A stretch of DNA of 16,793 nucleotides from assembly GCA_026786065.1 (NCBI GenBank), contig JAJAYS010000274.1:1-16793 (forward strand). The letters run 5' to 3'. Positions within the stretch are counted from its first letter, which is position 1, and every line of letters starts with the position of its first letter. The stretch comes from Polaromonas sp. (GTDB taxonomy: Bacteria > Pseudomonadota > Gammaproteobacteria > Burkholderiales > Burkholderiaceae_C). Positions 1-8,179 of this stretch are shown here, piece by piece. A model generated the notes under the pieces. It saw only the letters and a program-made list of their open reading frames with translations. It was not told where the DNA came from and searched no databases. The position numbers were made by a program, and so were the translations under genes.

Positions 1-377
1 CAGCTCAGTGCGGCCCGACGGTGGATGGCCGAATAGACGAACCGGCCATGGTCCGGCAAAGGGCCGTAGGTGTGCGCGTCGTCGTCTGGATCAGGCATGG
101 TCAAGCCCGTGGCTGGCTGGCCCGTACTGCGCGCTCGCAGACTTCAGGTGAAAACTTGTTTGATTTCTTCATGGCTCAATCCTCTCAGAGAGTTGAGCCT
201 TCTCAAAACTTAGGGCGGTTCACATTTACAGTTGCGCTATGGCGACTTGCTTCAGTTCGCCGTCCTAAACAGGGACGAATAAAGGATGCAGGCCGCAGAG
301 GCGGGGCTATATGACAGAGCTTTCTTCAGGAATCAATACAGCCGAGTTTTGATCCTAGTGCTAGTCCGGAGCTAGCC
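1..377. other. Gene-free stretch at window edge
   Basis: I see no credible protein-coding gene here. An open frame of 97 codons (21-314, plus strand) has no ribosome binding site, no recognisable domain and a composition that looks accidental. The stretch contains a near-palindrome at 173-199 and a small inverted repeat at 360-376 (GCTAG/CTAGC). It lies downstream of the 3' end of the tRNA-Thr gene, a common place for integrated elements, but I see no copy of the tRNA 3' end in it and no integrase. It may be the tail of a locus that continues outside the window. Confidence 0.5.
173..199. repeat. 27-base near-palindrome
   Basis: The outer arms GGCTCAA (173-179) and TTGAGCC (193-199) are perfectly complementary, and the inner CTCT/AGAG (182-185, 187-190) pair around the centre at 186. 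Only the bases at 180-181 and 191-192 interrupt the symmetry. No U-tract follows on either strand, so it is not a standard terminator. It could be an operator or part of a structured RNA. Confidence 0.5.
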
Positions 378-408
378 AAAAAAAATCCGCTACGTTTTAG
401 ATAGCGGA
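378..408 (-). terminator. Intrinsic terminator after tRNA-Thr
   Basis: Seven-base arms TCCGCTA (386-392) and TAGCGGA (402-408) enclose a nine-base loop. Reading the minus strand, the hairpin is followed directly by eight Ts (A-run at 378-385). It lies 16 bases past the 3' end of the tRNA gene, so it is the natural terminator of that transcript. The plus-strand side also ends in a T-rich stretch (410-419), so the hairpin may work in both directions. Confidence 0.85.
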
Positions 409-424
409 CTTTTCTTATTAAAAA

Positions 425-500
425 TGGTGCCGGAGAGATGAATCGAACACCCGACCTTCTCATTACGAATGAGCTGCTCTACCGACTGAGCTACACCGGC
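425..500 (-). tRNA. tRNA-Thr (anticodon CGT)
   Basis: Reading the minus strand, a full cloverleaf fits 76 bases including an encoded CCA end (425-427). The acceptor stem is GCCGGTG/CTCCGGC with one T-T mismatch. The D arm is GCTC/GAGC. The anticodon stem-loop GCTCA-TTCGTAA-TGAGA gives anticodon CGT, which reads ACG threonine codons. The T arm carries the standard TTCGATT loop. The mismatch at the top of the anticodon stem (G27-A43) also occurs in the E. coli tRNA-Thr(CGU) as I recall it. It has its own promoter upstream and a terminator downstream. Confidence 0.95.
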
Positions 501-510
501 TAAGCCCCAG

Positions 511-538
511 AGTATATCGGGCTGCGACGGGCTGCAAA
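511..538 (-). promoter_or_regulatory. Sigma-70 promoter for tRNA-Thr
   Basis: On the minus strand a TTTGCA box (533-538; 4 of 6 matches to TTGACA) is followed after 16 bases by TATACT (511-516; 5 of 6 matches to TATAAT). The -10 box ends ten bases before the first base of the tRNA, which suits a very short 5' leader. The box match and position are seen directly; promoter activity is inferred. Confidence 0.6.
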
Positions 539-552
539 TTTCGGCGTTCGGC

Positions 553-1809
553 CTACTTGATGGTGAACGCCGGCAGCTTTTTGGGCACTGGCAGGTTTTT
601 CAGGGTCGCATAGACCGGCAAGCCGTTTTTGTACTTCGGGTAGTCCTCGCCCTGGATCAGGGGCGTCAGGTAGCGCTTGCAGGGCTCGGTGATGCCGAAG
701 CCGTCCTTGGTGATGAAGTTGCGCGGCATGAATTTTTCGACGTTGGCGACTTTGGCCAACGGCGCCATGCCGATCTTGTATTTGTACGGTGAATCGCCGA
801 TGCGGTCGATGGTGGGCATGACGGCGTTGTGGCCCTTGAGTGCCAGTTCAACGCCTTTCTTGCCCAGCTCGTAGGCCTGCTTAACGTCGGTCGCCGAGGC
901 GATGTGGCGCGCTGCGCGCTGCAGGTAGTCGGCCACGGCCCAGTGAAATTTATAGCCCAGCGCCTCTTTCACCATGTTGGCGACGACGGGGGCCGCACCG
1001 CCAAGCTGGGCGTGGCCGAAGGCGTCGCGTGTGCCTTGCTCCGCCAGAAACCGGCCGTCGGCGTAGTGGCAACCCTCGGACACCACGACAGTACAAAAGC
1101 CGTGTGTCTTGACGAGCTTTTCGACGCGCGCCAGAAATTTCTTCTGGTCAAACGCAATCTCGGGAAACAGTACCACCACCGGGATGCCGTGGTCTTCGAC
1201 CAGTGCGCCGGCGGCAGCAATCCAGCCGGCATGGCGGCCCATGACTTCGAGCACAAAGACCTTGGTTGAAGTTTCGGCCATGGAGCGCACATCAAATGAC
1301 GCTTCCAGCGTTGAGACAGCCACATATTTGGCGACCGAGCCAAAGCCCGGGCAGCAATCGGTGATTGGCAGGTCGTTGTCGATGGTCTTGGGGATGTGGA
1401 TGGCCTGCAGCGGGTAACCCAGGGACTCCGACAACTGGCTGACCTTGTAGCAGGTGTCTGCCGAGTCGCCGCCGCCGTTGTAGAAAAAGTAGCCGATGTC
1501 GTGCGCTTTGAATACCTCGATCAGGCGCTCGTATTCGCGCCGGTTGGCGTCGAGCGATTTCAGCTTGAAGCGGCACGAACCGAATGCGCCGGAGGGCGTC
1601 GAGCGCAAGGCCGCGATCATGCTGGCGGATTCTTTGCCGGTGTCTATCAGGTCCTCGGTCAGCGCGCCCAGAATGCCGTTTCGCCCGGCATAGACTTTGC
1701 CCAGCTTGTCCTTATTGGCACGCGCGGTTTCGATGACGCCGCAGGCCGAGGCGTTGATGACGGCCGTAACGCCGCCCGACTGCGCATAAAAAACATTCTT
1801 CTTTGCCAT
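553..1809 (-). CDS. pfp: 6-phosphofructokinase, probably PPi-dependent
   Basis: This 418-residue cytoplasmic enzyme of the phosphofructokinase family interconverts fructose 6-phosphate and fructose 1,6-bisphosphate. The family signatures are visible: a glycine-rich phosphate loop near the N-terminus (AQSGGVTAVIN, 9-19), NGGGDS at 111-116, PKTIDND at 140-146 and EVMGRHAGW at 188-196. The aspartate at 115 and the lysine at 141 sit where ATP-using enzymes have glycines; in the family these two changes mark pyrophosphate use, which makes the reaction reversible. The residue before that Asp is Gly (114) instead of the usual Mg-binding Asp. The gene lies 65 bases downstream of pepN on the same strand and may be co-transcribed. 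The upstream ribosome site is weak (AAAGAC). ATP use cannot be excluded from sequence alone. Confidence 0.9.
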   Translation of the reverse strand: MAKKNVFYAQSGGVTAVINASACGVIETARANKDKLGKVYAGRNGILGALTEDLIDTGKESASMIAALRSTPSGAFGSCRFKLKSLDANRREYERLIEVFKAHDIGYFFYNGGGDSADTCYKVSQLSESLGYPLQAIHIPKTIDNDLPITDCCPGFGSVAKYVAVSTLEASFDVRSMAETSTKVFVLEVMGRHAGWIAAAGALVEDHGIPVVVLFPEIAFDQKKFLARVEKLVKTHGFCTVVVSEGCHYADGRFLAEQGTRDAFGHAQLGGAAPVVANMVKEALGYKFHWAVADYLQRAARHIASATDVKQAYELGKKGVELALKGHNAVMPTIDRIGDSPYKYKIGMAPLAKVANVEKFMPRNFITKDGFGITEPCKRYLTPLIQGEDYPKYKNGLPVYATLKNLPVPKKLPAFTIK

Positions 1810-1874
1810 GCTTGTCTTTCGTTTGAAGATCTAATTCTGGAGCTTTTTGGTACCGGCCCGTGCGTTGTGCAACC

Positions 1875-4592
1875 TCAGTCTGAAAGCGCCCGGCTGACCA
1901 CCTCGTGGGTGTCTTTGCTCAGGTCGGTTTTGGCGGCCACGCGGGCAATGGCCTGGCGCGCTGCGCTGCGGTACGGTTCGGCCAGCCGGCTCCAGCGGTC
2001 GAGCGCGCGGGCGAGCCGGGCGGCCACCTGCGGGTTGAGGGCGTCGAGCTCGATCACGCGCTCGGCCCAAAACACGTAGCCAGCGGCATCGGGCCGGTGA
2101 AAGCCCCCCGGGTTGGCCTGACAGAAGGTGCCCAGCACACTGCGCGCGCGGTTTGGGTTTTTCAGGCTGAAGTCGCGGTGCTTCATCAACAGTTTGATGG
2201 CCGGCAGCACGCTGCCGCTGCGGTCGGGCGTGCCGGCCTGCAGTGAGAACCACTTGTCGATGACCAGGGCTTCGTCCTTGAACATCGCGTAGAACTGCGC
2301 CAGCGCCGGTGCAGCCAGCGCGTGGCCGCTTGAGACCAGAGCAGACAGCGCGTTGAAACGCTCGGTCATGTTGCCGGCAGACTGAAAGCTTTGCAGCGCG
2401 CGCTCGGGCCAGCTGGCGTCACCGCTGTGTTGCGCAGCCAGGCACAGATGCGTCAGCGCCATGCCGGCCAGCGCGCGCCGGCCGGACGAACTCGCGTCGG
2501 GCGAATAGCGGCCGGTCGTCTGGTTGTCGGCCCAGGCGCTTTCCCAGTCGGCGCGCAGTGCGCTGGCCAGTTGCAGCCGCATCTGTTCACGCACCGCGTG
2601 GACGCGCTGCGGGTCCACGGTGTCGAGCTGTTCGGCCAGATAAGTTTCAGACGGCAGCGTCAGCACCAGTTCCTTGAATGCGGGGTCCAGACCGGTGTGA
2701 CGCAAAACGCTCTGCATTGCGAGGATATAAGCATCATTTAGCACCGGAGCCCAATCTTTATGGGCGTTATCAGCTCCTGATTTAATAGCAAAAAGCGCCT
2801 GCCTGACGGCCAGACGCTGACCGGCTTCCCAACAATTGAACGGGTCGCTGTCGTGTTTGAGCAGATGCAGCAACTGCGCGTCCGGGTAGTCGAGCTCAAG
2901 CACCACCGGGGCCGTAAAGTCACGCAGGATCGAAGGCACCGGTGCGTCGGCGATGCCTGCGAACACCCGCGTTTCCGACGCCTGCGTCATCACGACGGTG
3001 CGGGTGTGGGCGCCGCGCTGGCCGGCCTTCATGGCTGTTGCGCTGGCTGATTCACCGACCAGTTGCAGCGGCAGGTCGGCGCCATCCGCCCCGACCAGGC
3101 CCAGGCAGACCGGCAACACAAACCGCTCTTTGGCCGGCTGCCCCGGCGTGGGCGGGCAAGACTGGGTCAGCGTCAGCGTGTAGGTTTGTGCCACCGCGTC
3201 ATGCACGCCCTGCGCCTGTACGCGCGGCGTGCCGGCCTGGCTGTACCAGCGCTTGAACTGCGTAAGCAGCAGCGCCAGATCGGAGATTGGGTTGGCATCG
3301 GCAATCGCCTTAGCGAAGTCGTCGCAGGTCACGGCCTGGCCATCGTGACGTTCGAAATAGAGATTCATGCCGCGCGCAAAGCCTGCACGGCCGACCAGGG
3401 TCTGCATCATGCGGACCAGCTCGGCGCCTTTTTCGTAAATCGTGACGGTGTAGAAGTTGCTGATTTCGATGTAGCTGTCGGGCCTCACCGGATGCGCCAT
3501 CGGGCCGGCGTCTTCCGGGAACTGTGCGCTGCGCAGCACCCGCACGTCTTCGATGCGCTTGACGGCGCGGGCCGAGGGCTCAAGGCACAGGTCCCGCGAA
3601 AACTCCTGGTCACGGAACACCGTCAGCCCTTCTTTCAGACTGAGCTGAAACCAGTCGCGGCAGGTGATGCGGTTGCCGGTCCAGTTGTGAAAGTACTCGT
3701 GGCCGACCACGCTTTCGATGTTCGCGTAATCGGTGTCGGTGGCGGTGGCCTGGTTGGCCAGCACGTACTTGGTGTTAAAAATGTTCAGACCCTTGTTTTC
3801 CATCGCGCCCATGTTGAAGTCGCTGGTGGCGACGATCATGAAGCGCTCAAGGTCCAAACTCAGGCCGAAGCGCGCCTCGTCCCAGGCCACCGAATGCATC
3901 AGCGAATTCATTGCGTGCTCGGTCTTGTCAAGGTCGCCAGGGCGGACATACACCTGCAGCAGGTGTTCGTTGCCGGCGCGCGAGGTGATGCGCTGCTCGC
4001 GCGCAACCAGTTGGCCGGCCACCAGCGCAAACAGGTAGCACGGCTTTTTGTGCGGGTCCGACCATTGGGCGAAATGCCGACCACCGTCGAGCGGTCCCGC
4101 TTCGACCAGGTTGCCGTTGGACAGCAGCACCGGGTATTTCTTGCGGTCGGCGCGCAGGGTCACGCTGTAGCTAGCCATCACATCGGGGCGGTCCAGAAAA
4201 TAGGTGATGCGCCTGAAGCCCTCGGCTTCGCACTGCGTGAAGAACGAGTCGTTGCTGACGTACAAGCCCATCAGCTTGGTGTTTTTGGCGGGCGCGCAGG
4301 TGGTGAAAATTTCGAGATCGAAGGCGTCGGGCAGGTTGTCCAGCACCAGTGTGTCGCCCTCCATGCGGAACGAGGCGCCCTGGCCATTGACCAGCACGCG
4401 CGACAGATTGAGTTCTTCGCCGTCCAGCCGCAGCGACTGCAGCGGCACATCGGCATTGCGCCTGAGCGCCATTTTGTTGAGCACGCGGGTTTTGGCCGGG
4501 TCGAGGTCAAAGCACAGATCGACCGTGTCGATCCAGTAAGCGGGCGCGACATAGTCGGCGCGGTGGATCACCGCTGATTGGCCTTCACGCAT
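1875..4592 (-). CDS. pepN: Aminopeptidase N (M1 family)
   Basis: This 905-residue zinc metallo-aminopeptidase removes N-terminal residues from peptides in the cytoplasm; the length fits bacterial PepN. The exopeptidase motif GAMEN is at 262-266. The zinc site is HEYFH at 298-302 plus Glu321 (LKEGLTVFRDQEF), with Glu299 as the general base. The catalytic tyrosine corresponds to Tyr381 in ISNFYTVTIYEKG. The N-terminal beta domain precedes this and the long helical C-terminal domain follows. There is no signal peptide. The start at 4592 keeps the whole N-terminal domain; its ribosome site is weak. An AT-rich patch at about 2710-2800 encodes a stretch around residues 602-616 and resembles an intergenic repeat found elsewhere in the window. 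It is followed by the phosphofructokinase gene on the same strand. Confidence 0.97.
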   Translation of the reverse strand: MREGQSAVIHRADYVAPAYWIDTVDLCFDLDPAKTRVLNKMALRRNADVPLQSLRLDGEELNLSRVLVNGQGASFRMEGDTLVLDNLPDAFDLEIFTTCAPAKNTKLMGLYVSNDSFFTQCEAEGFRRITYFLDRPDVMASYSVTLRADRKKYPVLLSNGNLVEAGPLDGGRHFAQWSDPHKKPCYLFALVAGQLVAREQRITSRAGNEHLLQVYVRPGDLDKTEHAMNSLMHSVAWDEARFGLSLDLERFMIVATSDFNMGAMENKGLNIFNTKYVLANQATATDTDYANIESVVGHEYFHNWTGNRITCRDWFQLSLKEGLTVFRDQEFSRDLCLEPSARAVKRIEDVRVLRSAQFPEDAGPMAHPVRPDSYIEISNFYTVTIYEKGAELVRMMQTLVGRAGFARGMNLYFERHDGQAVTCDDFAKAIADANPISDLALLLTQFKRWYSQAGTPRVQAQGVHDAVAQTYTLTLTQSCPPTPGQPAKERFVLPVCLGLVGADGADLPLQLVGESASATAMKAGQRGAHTRTVVMTQASETRVFAGIADAPVPSILRDFTAPVVLELDYPDAQLLHLLKHDSDPFNCWEAGQRLAVRQALFAIKSGADNAHKDWAPVLNDAYILAMQSVLRHTGLDPAFKELVLTLPSETYLAEQLDTVDPQRVHAVREQMRLQLASALRADWESAWADNQTTGRYSPDASSSGRRALAGMALTHLCLAAQHSGDASWPERALQSFQSAGNMTERFNALSALVSSGHALAAPALAQFYAMFKDEALVIDKWFSLQAGTPDRSGSVLPAIKLLMKHRDFSLKNPNRARSVLGTFCQANPGGFHRPDAAGYVFWAERVIELDALNPQVAARLARALDRWSRLAEPYRSAARQAIARVAAKTDLSKDTHEVVSRALSD
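2746..2789 (-). repeat. Short AT-rich repeat inside pepN (copy 1)
   Basis: On the minus strand this 44-base segment begins GCTATTAAAT and contains AGCT at its positions 15-18 and ACGCCC at 23-28. It includes the small hairpin GCCCA/TGGGC. An ungapped comparison with the intergenic copy at 14133-14180 gives 23 identities in the first 40 bases, including all three landmarks at the same spacing. It is read in frame as pepN residues 602-616 and stands out from the GC-rich surroundings. I judge it a repeat element absorbed into a variable loop of the protein; this is inference. Confidence 0.45.
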
Positions 4593-4996
4593 GGAGATAC
4601 TTTCGGGAAAAAACGAGATATGGACCCGCAGCGCTGGCGGCTGCGAGGGGCGAAATTGGGGCCGGACGCTCGGCTGCGCGTTGATGCGCCCGAGATTGGA
4701 CCATTACCGAGGCCACACGATCAGACCGCTTTCGATGGCCACACGGGCCAGCTGGCGGTCCTTGGTAATGAGCCCGTTGGCGCGGATCGGCAGGGCTGCT
4801 GCGCGACCAGCAGAGTCCGCGCAATTGGCCCGCTGTCGGAGCCAGCTGCAGCCGCTAATCGCGGCCGGCTGTTTCACGCGGCTGCGAAAGTGTGTTGCGA
4901 TATTTCCGGACGGCAATGGTTTGCATGAGTTTTTGCAAGGACATATCCGATTTTATCGAATGCGCCCGGCGCGGCGGTCTCCAGCACGGCGCTCGC
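4593..4996. other. Intergenic gap pqqE-pepN, possible gene remnant
   Basis: No intact gene is evident in these 404 bases. The gap must hold the end of the pqq transcript and the promoter of pepN, but I cannot point to a clear terminator or promoter. A 70-codon minus-strand frame (4704-4916) ends with GLITKDRQLARVA followed by ESGLIVWP, which resembles the C-terminal beta-alpha end of PIN-like nuclease domains. The rest of that frame is not recognisable, so this could be a decayed gene fragment or chance. Confidence 0.35.
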
Positions 4997-6178
4997 CTAT
5001 TTTCGCAAGATTGGGGAACTGCCCGCCGGAGCCAGTCGCTCCGAATTTTTGGGATCCCGAAACACCAGCGGCTTGACGACGGTTCGTTCGCTGTCGGGCA
5101 CCTGTGCGTAAGCTACCGCCGCCAGCACGCGATCGTGAAACGGCGATTTGTCGCAAACCGGGTCGGCATTGGCGGCGTCACCGGTCAGCATCAGCGCCTG
5201 GCAGCGGCAGCCGCCCAGGTCTTTTTCTTTTTCGGGGCAGGTGCGGCACGGCTCTTTCATCCAGGCGTCACCCCGAAAGTGGTTGAAGGCCGGCGACGCA
5301 TACCAAATGTCGGGCACGCTCATGCTGCGCACGTTCGGGAACTCGATGTTTTTCAGCATCTTCGCGGTGTGGCATGGCAGTGCGGTGCCGTCGGGTGTCA
5401 CGGTGAGAAAAATGTTGCCCCAGCCGTTCATGCATTTTTTCGGCCGCGTTTCGTAGTAGTCGGGCACGACAAAAAAGATGCGCAGCTTGTCTCCGAGTTT
5501 GTCGCGCCAGGCATTGGTGACGCGCTCGGCGCGTTCGAGCTGCTCGCGCGACGGCAGCAAGCCGTCGCGATTGAGTTCGGCCCAAGAGTAATACTGCGAG
5601 TTGGCCAGCTCCAGGTATTCGGCGCCCAGCTCGACCGCCAGTTCGATGATCTGTTCGATGTAGTCGATGTTCAGCCGGTGTACCACGCAATTGAGCACCA
5701 TTGGCCAGCCGTTGGCCTTGATGAGGTGCGCGGTGCGGCGCTTCAGCTCGAAGGTTTTGGTGTTGGACAAAAAGTCGTTCAGCTCTTTGGTCGAGTCCTG
5801 AAACGAAAGCTGGATGTGGGCCAGCCCGGCCTCTTTGAGCGCCGCCGCACGCGACTCGGTCAGGCCGACGCCGGATGTCAGCAGATTGGTATAGAACCCA
5901 AGTCGATGGGCCTCGGCCACCAGCACTTCCAGGTCGTCGCGCAGCATCGGCTCGCCGCCAGAAAACCCGCACTGCACACTGCCGGCGGCGCGCGCCTCGC
6001 GCAGCACCCGCAGCCATTCGTCGGTCGAGAGTTCGGCCTGCGCACCGGTCTGCGCAAAGTTGACCGGGTTGTAGCAAAACACGCAGTGCAACGGACAGCG
6101 GTAGGTCAACTCGGCGAGCAGCCATAGCGGTGGGCCGGGTGGGCTGGCAGCGCCCGATGTCGACTCAGCGGCGTTCAT
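4997..6178 (-). CDS. pqqE: PQQ synthase PqqE, radical SAM
   Basis: PqqE is a cytoplasmic radical SAM enzyme that, with PqqD, makes the first carbon-carbon link between the conserved Glu and Tyr side chains of the PqqA peptide. From the ATG at 6178 it has 393 residues. The SAM-cluster motif Cx3Cx2C is Cys28, Cys32, Cys35; GGEP follows at 74-77. The C-terminal SPASM cysteines are all present: Cys249, Cys269, Cys311, Cys314, Cys324, Cys326 and Cys342, with Asp320. This matches the auxiliary iron-sulfur pattern of the family. The frame stays open 32 codons upstream to 6274, but that extension overlaps pqqD and is unlike the family N-terminus, so the ATG at 6178 is preferred. It overlaps the end of pqqD by 14 bases and is the last gene of the operon. 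Confidence 0.97.
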   Translation of the reverse strand: MNAAESTSGAASPPGPPLWLLAELTYRCPLHCVFCYNPVNFAQTGAQAELSTDEWLRVLREARAAGSVQCGFSGGEPMLRDDLEVLVAEAHRLGFYTNLLTSGVGLTESRAAALKEAGLAHIQLSFQDSTKELNDFLSNTKTFELKRRTAHLIKANGWPMVLNCVVHRLNIDYIEQIIELAVELGAEYLELANSQYYSWAELNRDGLLPSREQLERAERVTNAWRDKLGDKLRIFFVVPDYYETRPKKCMNGWGNIFLTVTPDGTALPCHTAKMLKNIEFPNVRSMSVPDIWYASPAFNHFRGDAWMKEPCRTCPEKEKDLGGCRCQALMLTGDAANADPVCDKSPFHDRVLAAVAYAQVPDSERTVVKPLVFRDPKNSERLAPAGSSPILRK

Positions 6179-6479
6179 GGTGTGCGAGCCATCCCTGGCG
6201 CTGTGCAATGGCCAAAAAGTCCAGCACGTCGGCGGCCAGGCCGGTCGCGCCGAAGCTGCTTTCGAGCTCGTCAATCACTGCCTGAACGGTTTTCTGCCCG
6301 TCCAGGCGCTGCATGATCTCGCCGGCGCTGCCATTGAGCTTGACCATGCCCTCGGGGTACAGCAGCACCCAGGCTTTCTGCACTTCTTCCCATTGCAGGC
6401 GGTAGTGCGCGGCAATGCCGGGCTGGTCGCTCAGGCTCGGGGCGGCCGGCTGGGTTGGGGTGGTTTGCGTCGTGGTCAT
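6165..6479 (-). CDS. pqqD: PQQ peptide chaperone PqqD
   Basis: PqqD is a small protein of the RRE (RiPP recognition element) type. It binds the PqqA peptide and presents it to PqqE. The product has 104 residues: a Pro/Thr-rich N-terminal tail of about 20 residues, then the conserved core with [25 protein letters not shown] (split across 25-49) and a helical end containing [14 protein letters not shown]. The start ATG overlaps the pqqC stop by four bases (6476-6479), and its 3' end overlaps pqqE, so the three genes are translationally coupled. Confidence 0.95.
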   Translation of the reverse strand: MTTTQTTPTQPAAPSLSDQPGIAAHYRLQWEEVQKAWVLLYPEGMVKLNGSAGEIMQRLDGQKTVQAVIDELESSFGATGLAADVLDFLAIAQRQGWLAHHERR

Positions 6480-7222
6480 GCGCTGGCTTTCTTCTCGCCG
6501 ACGATGGCGATTTCACACTGGCTGAGCATGATGGCGTCGGCCAGCGCCCACAACACATCGAGCTTGAACTGCAAAATCTCAACGGCGCGCTGCTGCAGCG
6601 CCCGGCTTTGGCTGAAATGCGCCAGCGTGAAATGCAGGCCGTGCTCGACGTCTCGCCGGGCCTGGGTCAGCCGCTGCTTGAAGTAGCGCAGGCCTGCGGC
6701 ATCAACCCACGGATACTGCACTGGCCAGGTGTCGATGCGCTGCTGGTGAATGTGCGGTGCGAACAGCTCGGTCAGGCTCGATGCCACGGCCTCTTGCCAA
6801 GGCTGGCGGCGCGCAAAGTTGACATAGGCGTCCACCGCAAAGCGTGCCGCCGGGGCCACGAAACGCAGTGACGTGACGTCGTCGCGCGACAGGCCTACCG
6901 CCTCGCCCAAGCCGATCCAGGCTTCGATGCCGCCGGCGTCGTCGATCCCGCCCAGCGTGCAACCGTCGTGATCGAGAATGCGCAAAATCCATTCGCGGCG
7001 GATCTCTCGGTTGTCGCAGTTCGACAAAATCGCCGCGTCCTTCAGCGGGATCGACACCTGATAGTAAAAGCGGTTGGCGACCCAGCCGCGCAACTGGGCC
7101 GGCGTCAGCTTGCCCTCGGCCATCATCACGTGAAACGGGTGGTGGATGTGGTAATTGGTGCTTTTGCCGCGCAACTTGGCTTCAAATTCTTCGGCGCTCC
7201 AGGGTTCGGGAAGGCTGCTCAT
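6476..7222 (-). CDS. pqqC: Pyrroloquinoline-quinone synthase PqqC
   Basis: PqqC is a cofactor-free oxidase that carries out the final ring closure and eight-electron oxidation yielding PQQ. The 248-residue product is all-helical and of normal length. Comparison with the Klebsiella enzyme as I remember it places the active-site residues at His25, Arg51, Gln55, Lys61, His85, Tyr133, Glu152, His159, Tyr180 and Arg184, all conserved. The ATG at 7222 overlaps the pqqB stop codon by four bases and has a good ribosome site (GGAG, eight bases upstream). Confidence 0.97.
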   Translation of the reverse strand: MSSLPEPWSAEEFEAKLRGKSTNYHIHHPFHVMMAEGKLTPAQLRGWVANRFYYQVSIPLKDAAILSNCDNREIRREWILRILDHDGCTLGGIDDAGGIEAWIGLGEAVGLSRDDVTSLRFVAPAARFAVDAYVNFARRQPWQEAVASSLTELFAPHIHQQRIDTWPVQYPWVDAAGLRYFKQRLTQARRDVEHGLHFTLAHFSQSRALQQRAVEILQFKLDVLWALADAIMLSQCEIAIVGEKKASA

Positions 7223-8136
7223 AAATCGATCTCCATGCCGTCGTAAGCGACTTCAATGCCGCGTTCGGTCAGTTCGCGCCGCTGCGTGCTGTCGGCGTTC
7301 AAAATAGGGTTGGTGTTGTTGATGTGGATCAACACCTTGCGGATGCCCGCAGGAAGCTGGTCCAGCCATTCGATCATCCCGCCAGGGCCGGTCTGCGGCA
7401 GATGGCCCATTGAGCGCGAGGTTTTTTTGGAGGCACCCAGCGTGATCATCTCGTCGTCGGTCCACAGCGTGCCATCGACCAGCACGCAGTCGGCGGCCTG
7501 CATGGCGGCCCAGACGGGCGCTTCCATCAGGCCCAGGCCCGGTGCGTAAAACAGGCGTTTTCCAGTCGCAGGCTCCAGCACGGTCAGGCCGACGTTGTCG
7601 CCAGGTTGCGGGCGGTCGCGGTGCGGTGAGTACGGCGGCGCATTGCTGATGAGCGGCAGCGCGGTGAAGTGCAGACCGGGTGCGCTGGCAATTTCAAAAC
7701 CGCTGACGTCCAGCCGCAGTTCACGCCAGTCGATGCCGCAGTAGTGTCCTAGCACCTTGAACAGCGGGTTGCCGCTGACCAGGTCGTCACGCACCAGCGG
7801 GTGGCACCACAACTCCAGCGGCTGGCGGTGCTCGCGGAGCATGTACAGGCCCGTCGTATGGTCGATTTGCGCGTCCATCAAAAGGACGGCCCGGATGGCG
7901 GTGTCGCGCAGGCTGCGCGCTGGCTGCAGCCTGGGGAAGCTGCGGATCTGTTGGAGGATGTCGGGGGAGGCGTTGAGCAAGACCCAGTTTTGCGTGTCGG
8001 CACTGATGGTGATCGACGATTGGGTGCGCGCCGTGAAGCGGGGATCGCCTTGGCGGCAAGCGTGGCAGTTGGGGCAGTTGCAGTTCCATTGCGGGAATCC
8101 GCCGCCGGCCGCAGACCCAAGGACATGGACTTTCAA
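7219..8136 (-). CDS. pqqB: PQQ biosynthesis protein PqqB
   Basis: PqqB belongs to the metallo-beta-lactamase fold and is thought to be an iron-dependent hydroxylase acting on the Glu-Tyr intermediate; older literature suggests a role in PQQ export. The N-terminal [18 protein letters not shown] region holds the structural zinc cysteines (19, 21, 24 from the start chosen here), and [10 protein letters not shown] carries the modified metal-site motif. No in-frame ATG exists near the expected N-terminus. I chose the TTG at 8136 because it gives [12 protein letters not shown], the usual family beginning, and 305 residues. A second TTG at 8181 lies inside the U-tract of the upstream terminator and would add 15 unconserved residues. 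The gene overlaps pqqC by four bases. Confidence 0.93.
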   Translation of the reverse strand: MKVHVLGSAAGGGFPQWNCNCPNCHACRQGDPRFTARTQSSITISADTQNWVLLNASPDILQQIRSFPRLQPARSLRDTAIRAVLLMDAQIDHTTGLYMLREHRQPLELWCHPLVRDDLVSGNPLFKVLGHYCGIDWRELRLDVSGFEIASAPGLHFTALPLISNAPPYSPHRDRPQPGDNVGLTVLEPATGKRLFYAPGLGLMEAPVWAAMQAADCVLVDGTLWTDDEMITLGASKKTSRSMGHLPQTGPGGMIEWLDQLPAGIRKVLIHINNTNPILNADSTQRRELTERGIEVAYDGMEIDL

Positions 8137-8179
8137 AGCGTGAACGTTTCCGGTTTCATGGCGGCACAGCCGCCCAGAC

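Noticed and set aside
1..424. Attachment site of an integrated element at the tRNA-Thr 3' end
   Set aside because: No duplicate of the tRNA 3' end and no integrase or phage gene is seen in the window.
3063..4577. Open frame of 504 codons on the strand opposite pepN
   Set aside because: It mirrors the GC-rich third positions of pepN, whose zinc motif and full length are certain; the antisense product has no recognisable domain.
4849..4871. Small hairpin CAGCCG/CGGCTG as terminator of the pqq operon
   Set aside because: No U-tract follows on the minus strand, and short GC-rich inverted repeats are expected by chance here.
4892..6127. Open frame of 411 codons opposite pqqE
   Set aside because: It is antisense to a gene with all expected radical SAM and SPASM cysteines; its product is low-complexity and unlike known proteins.
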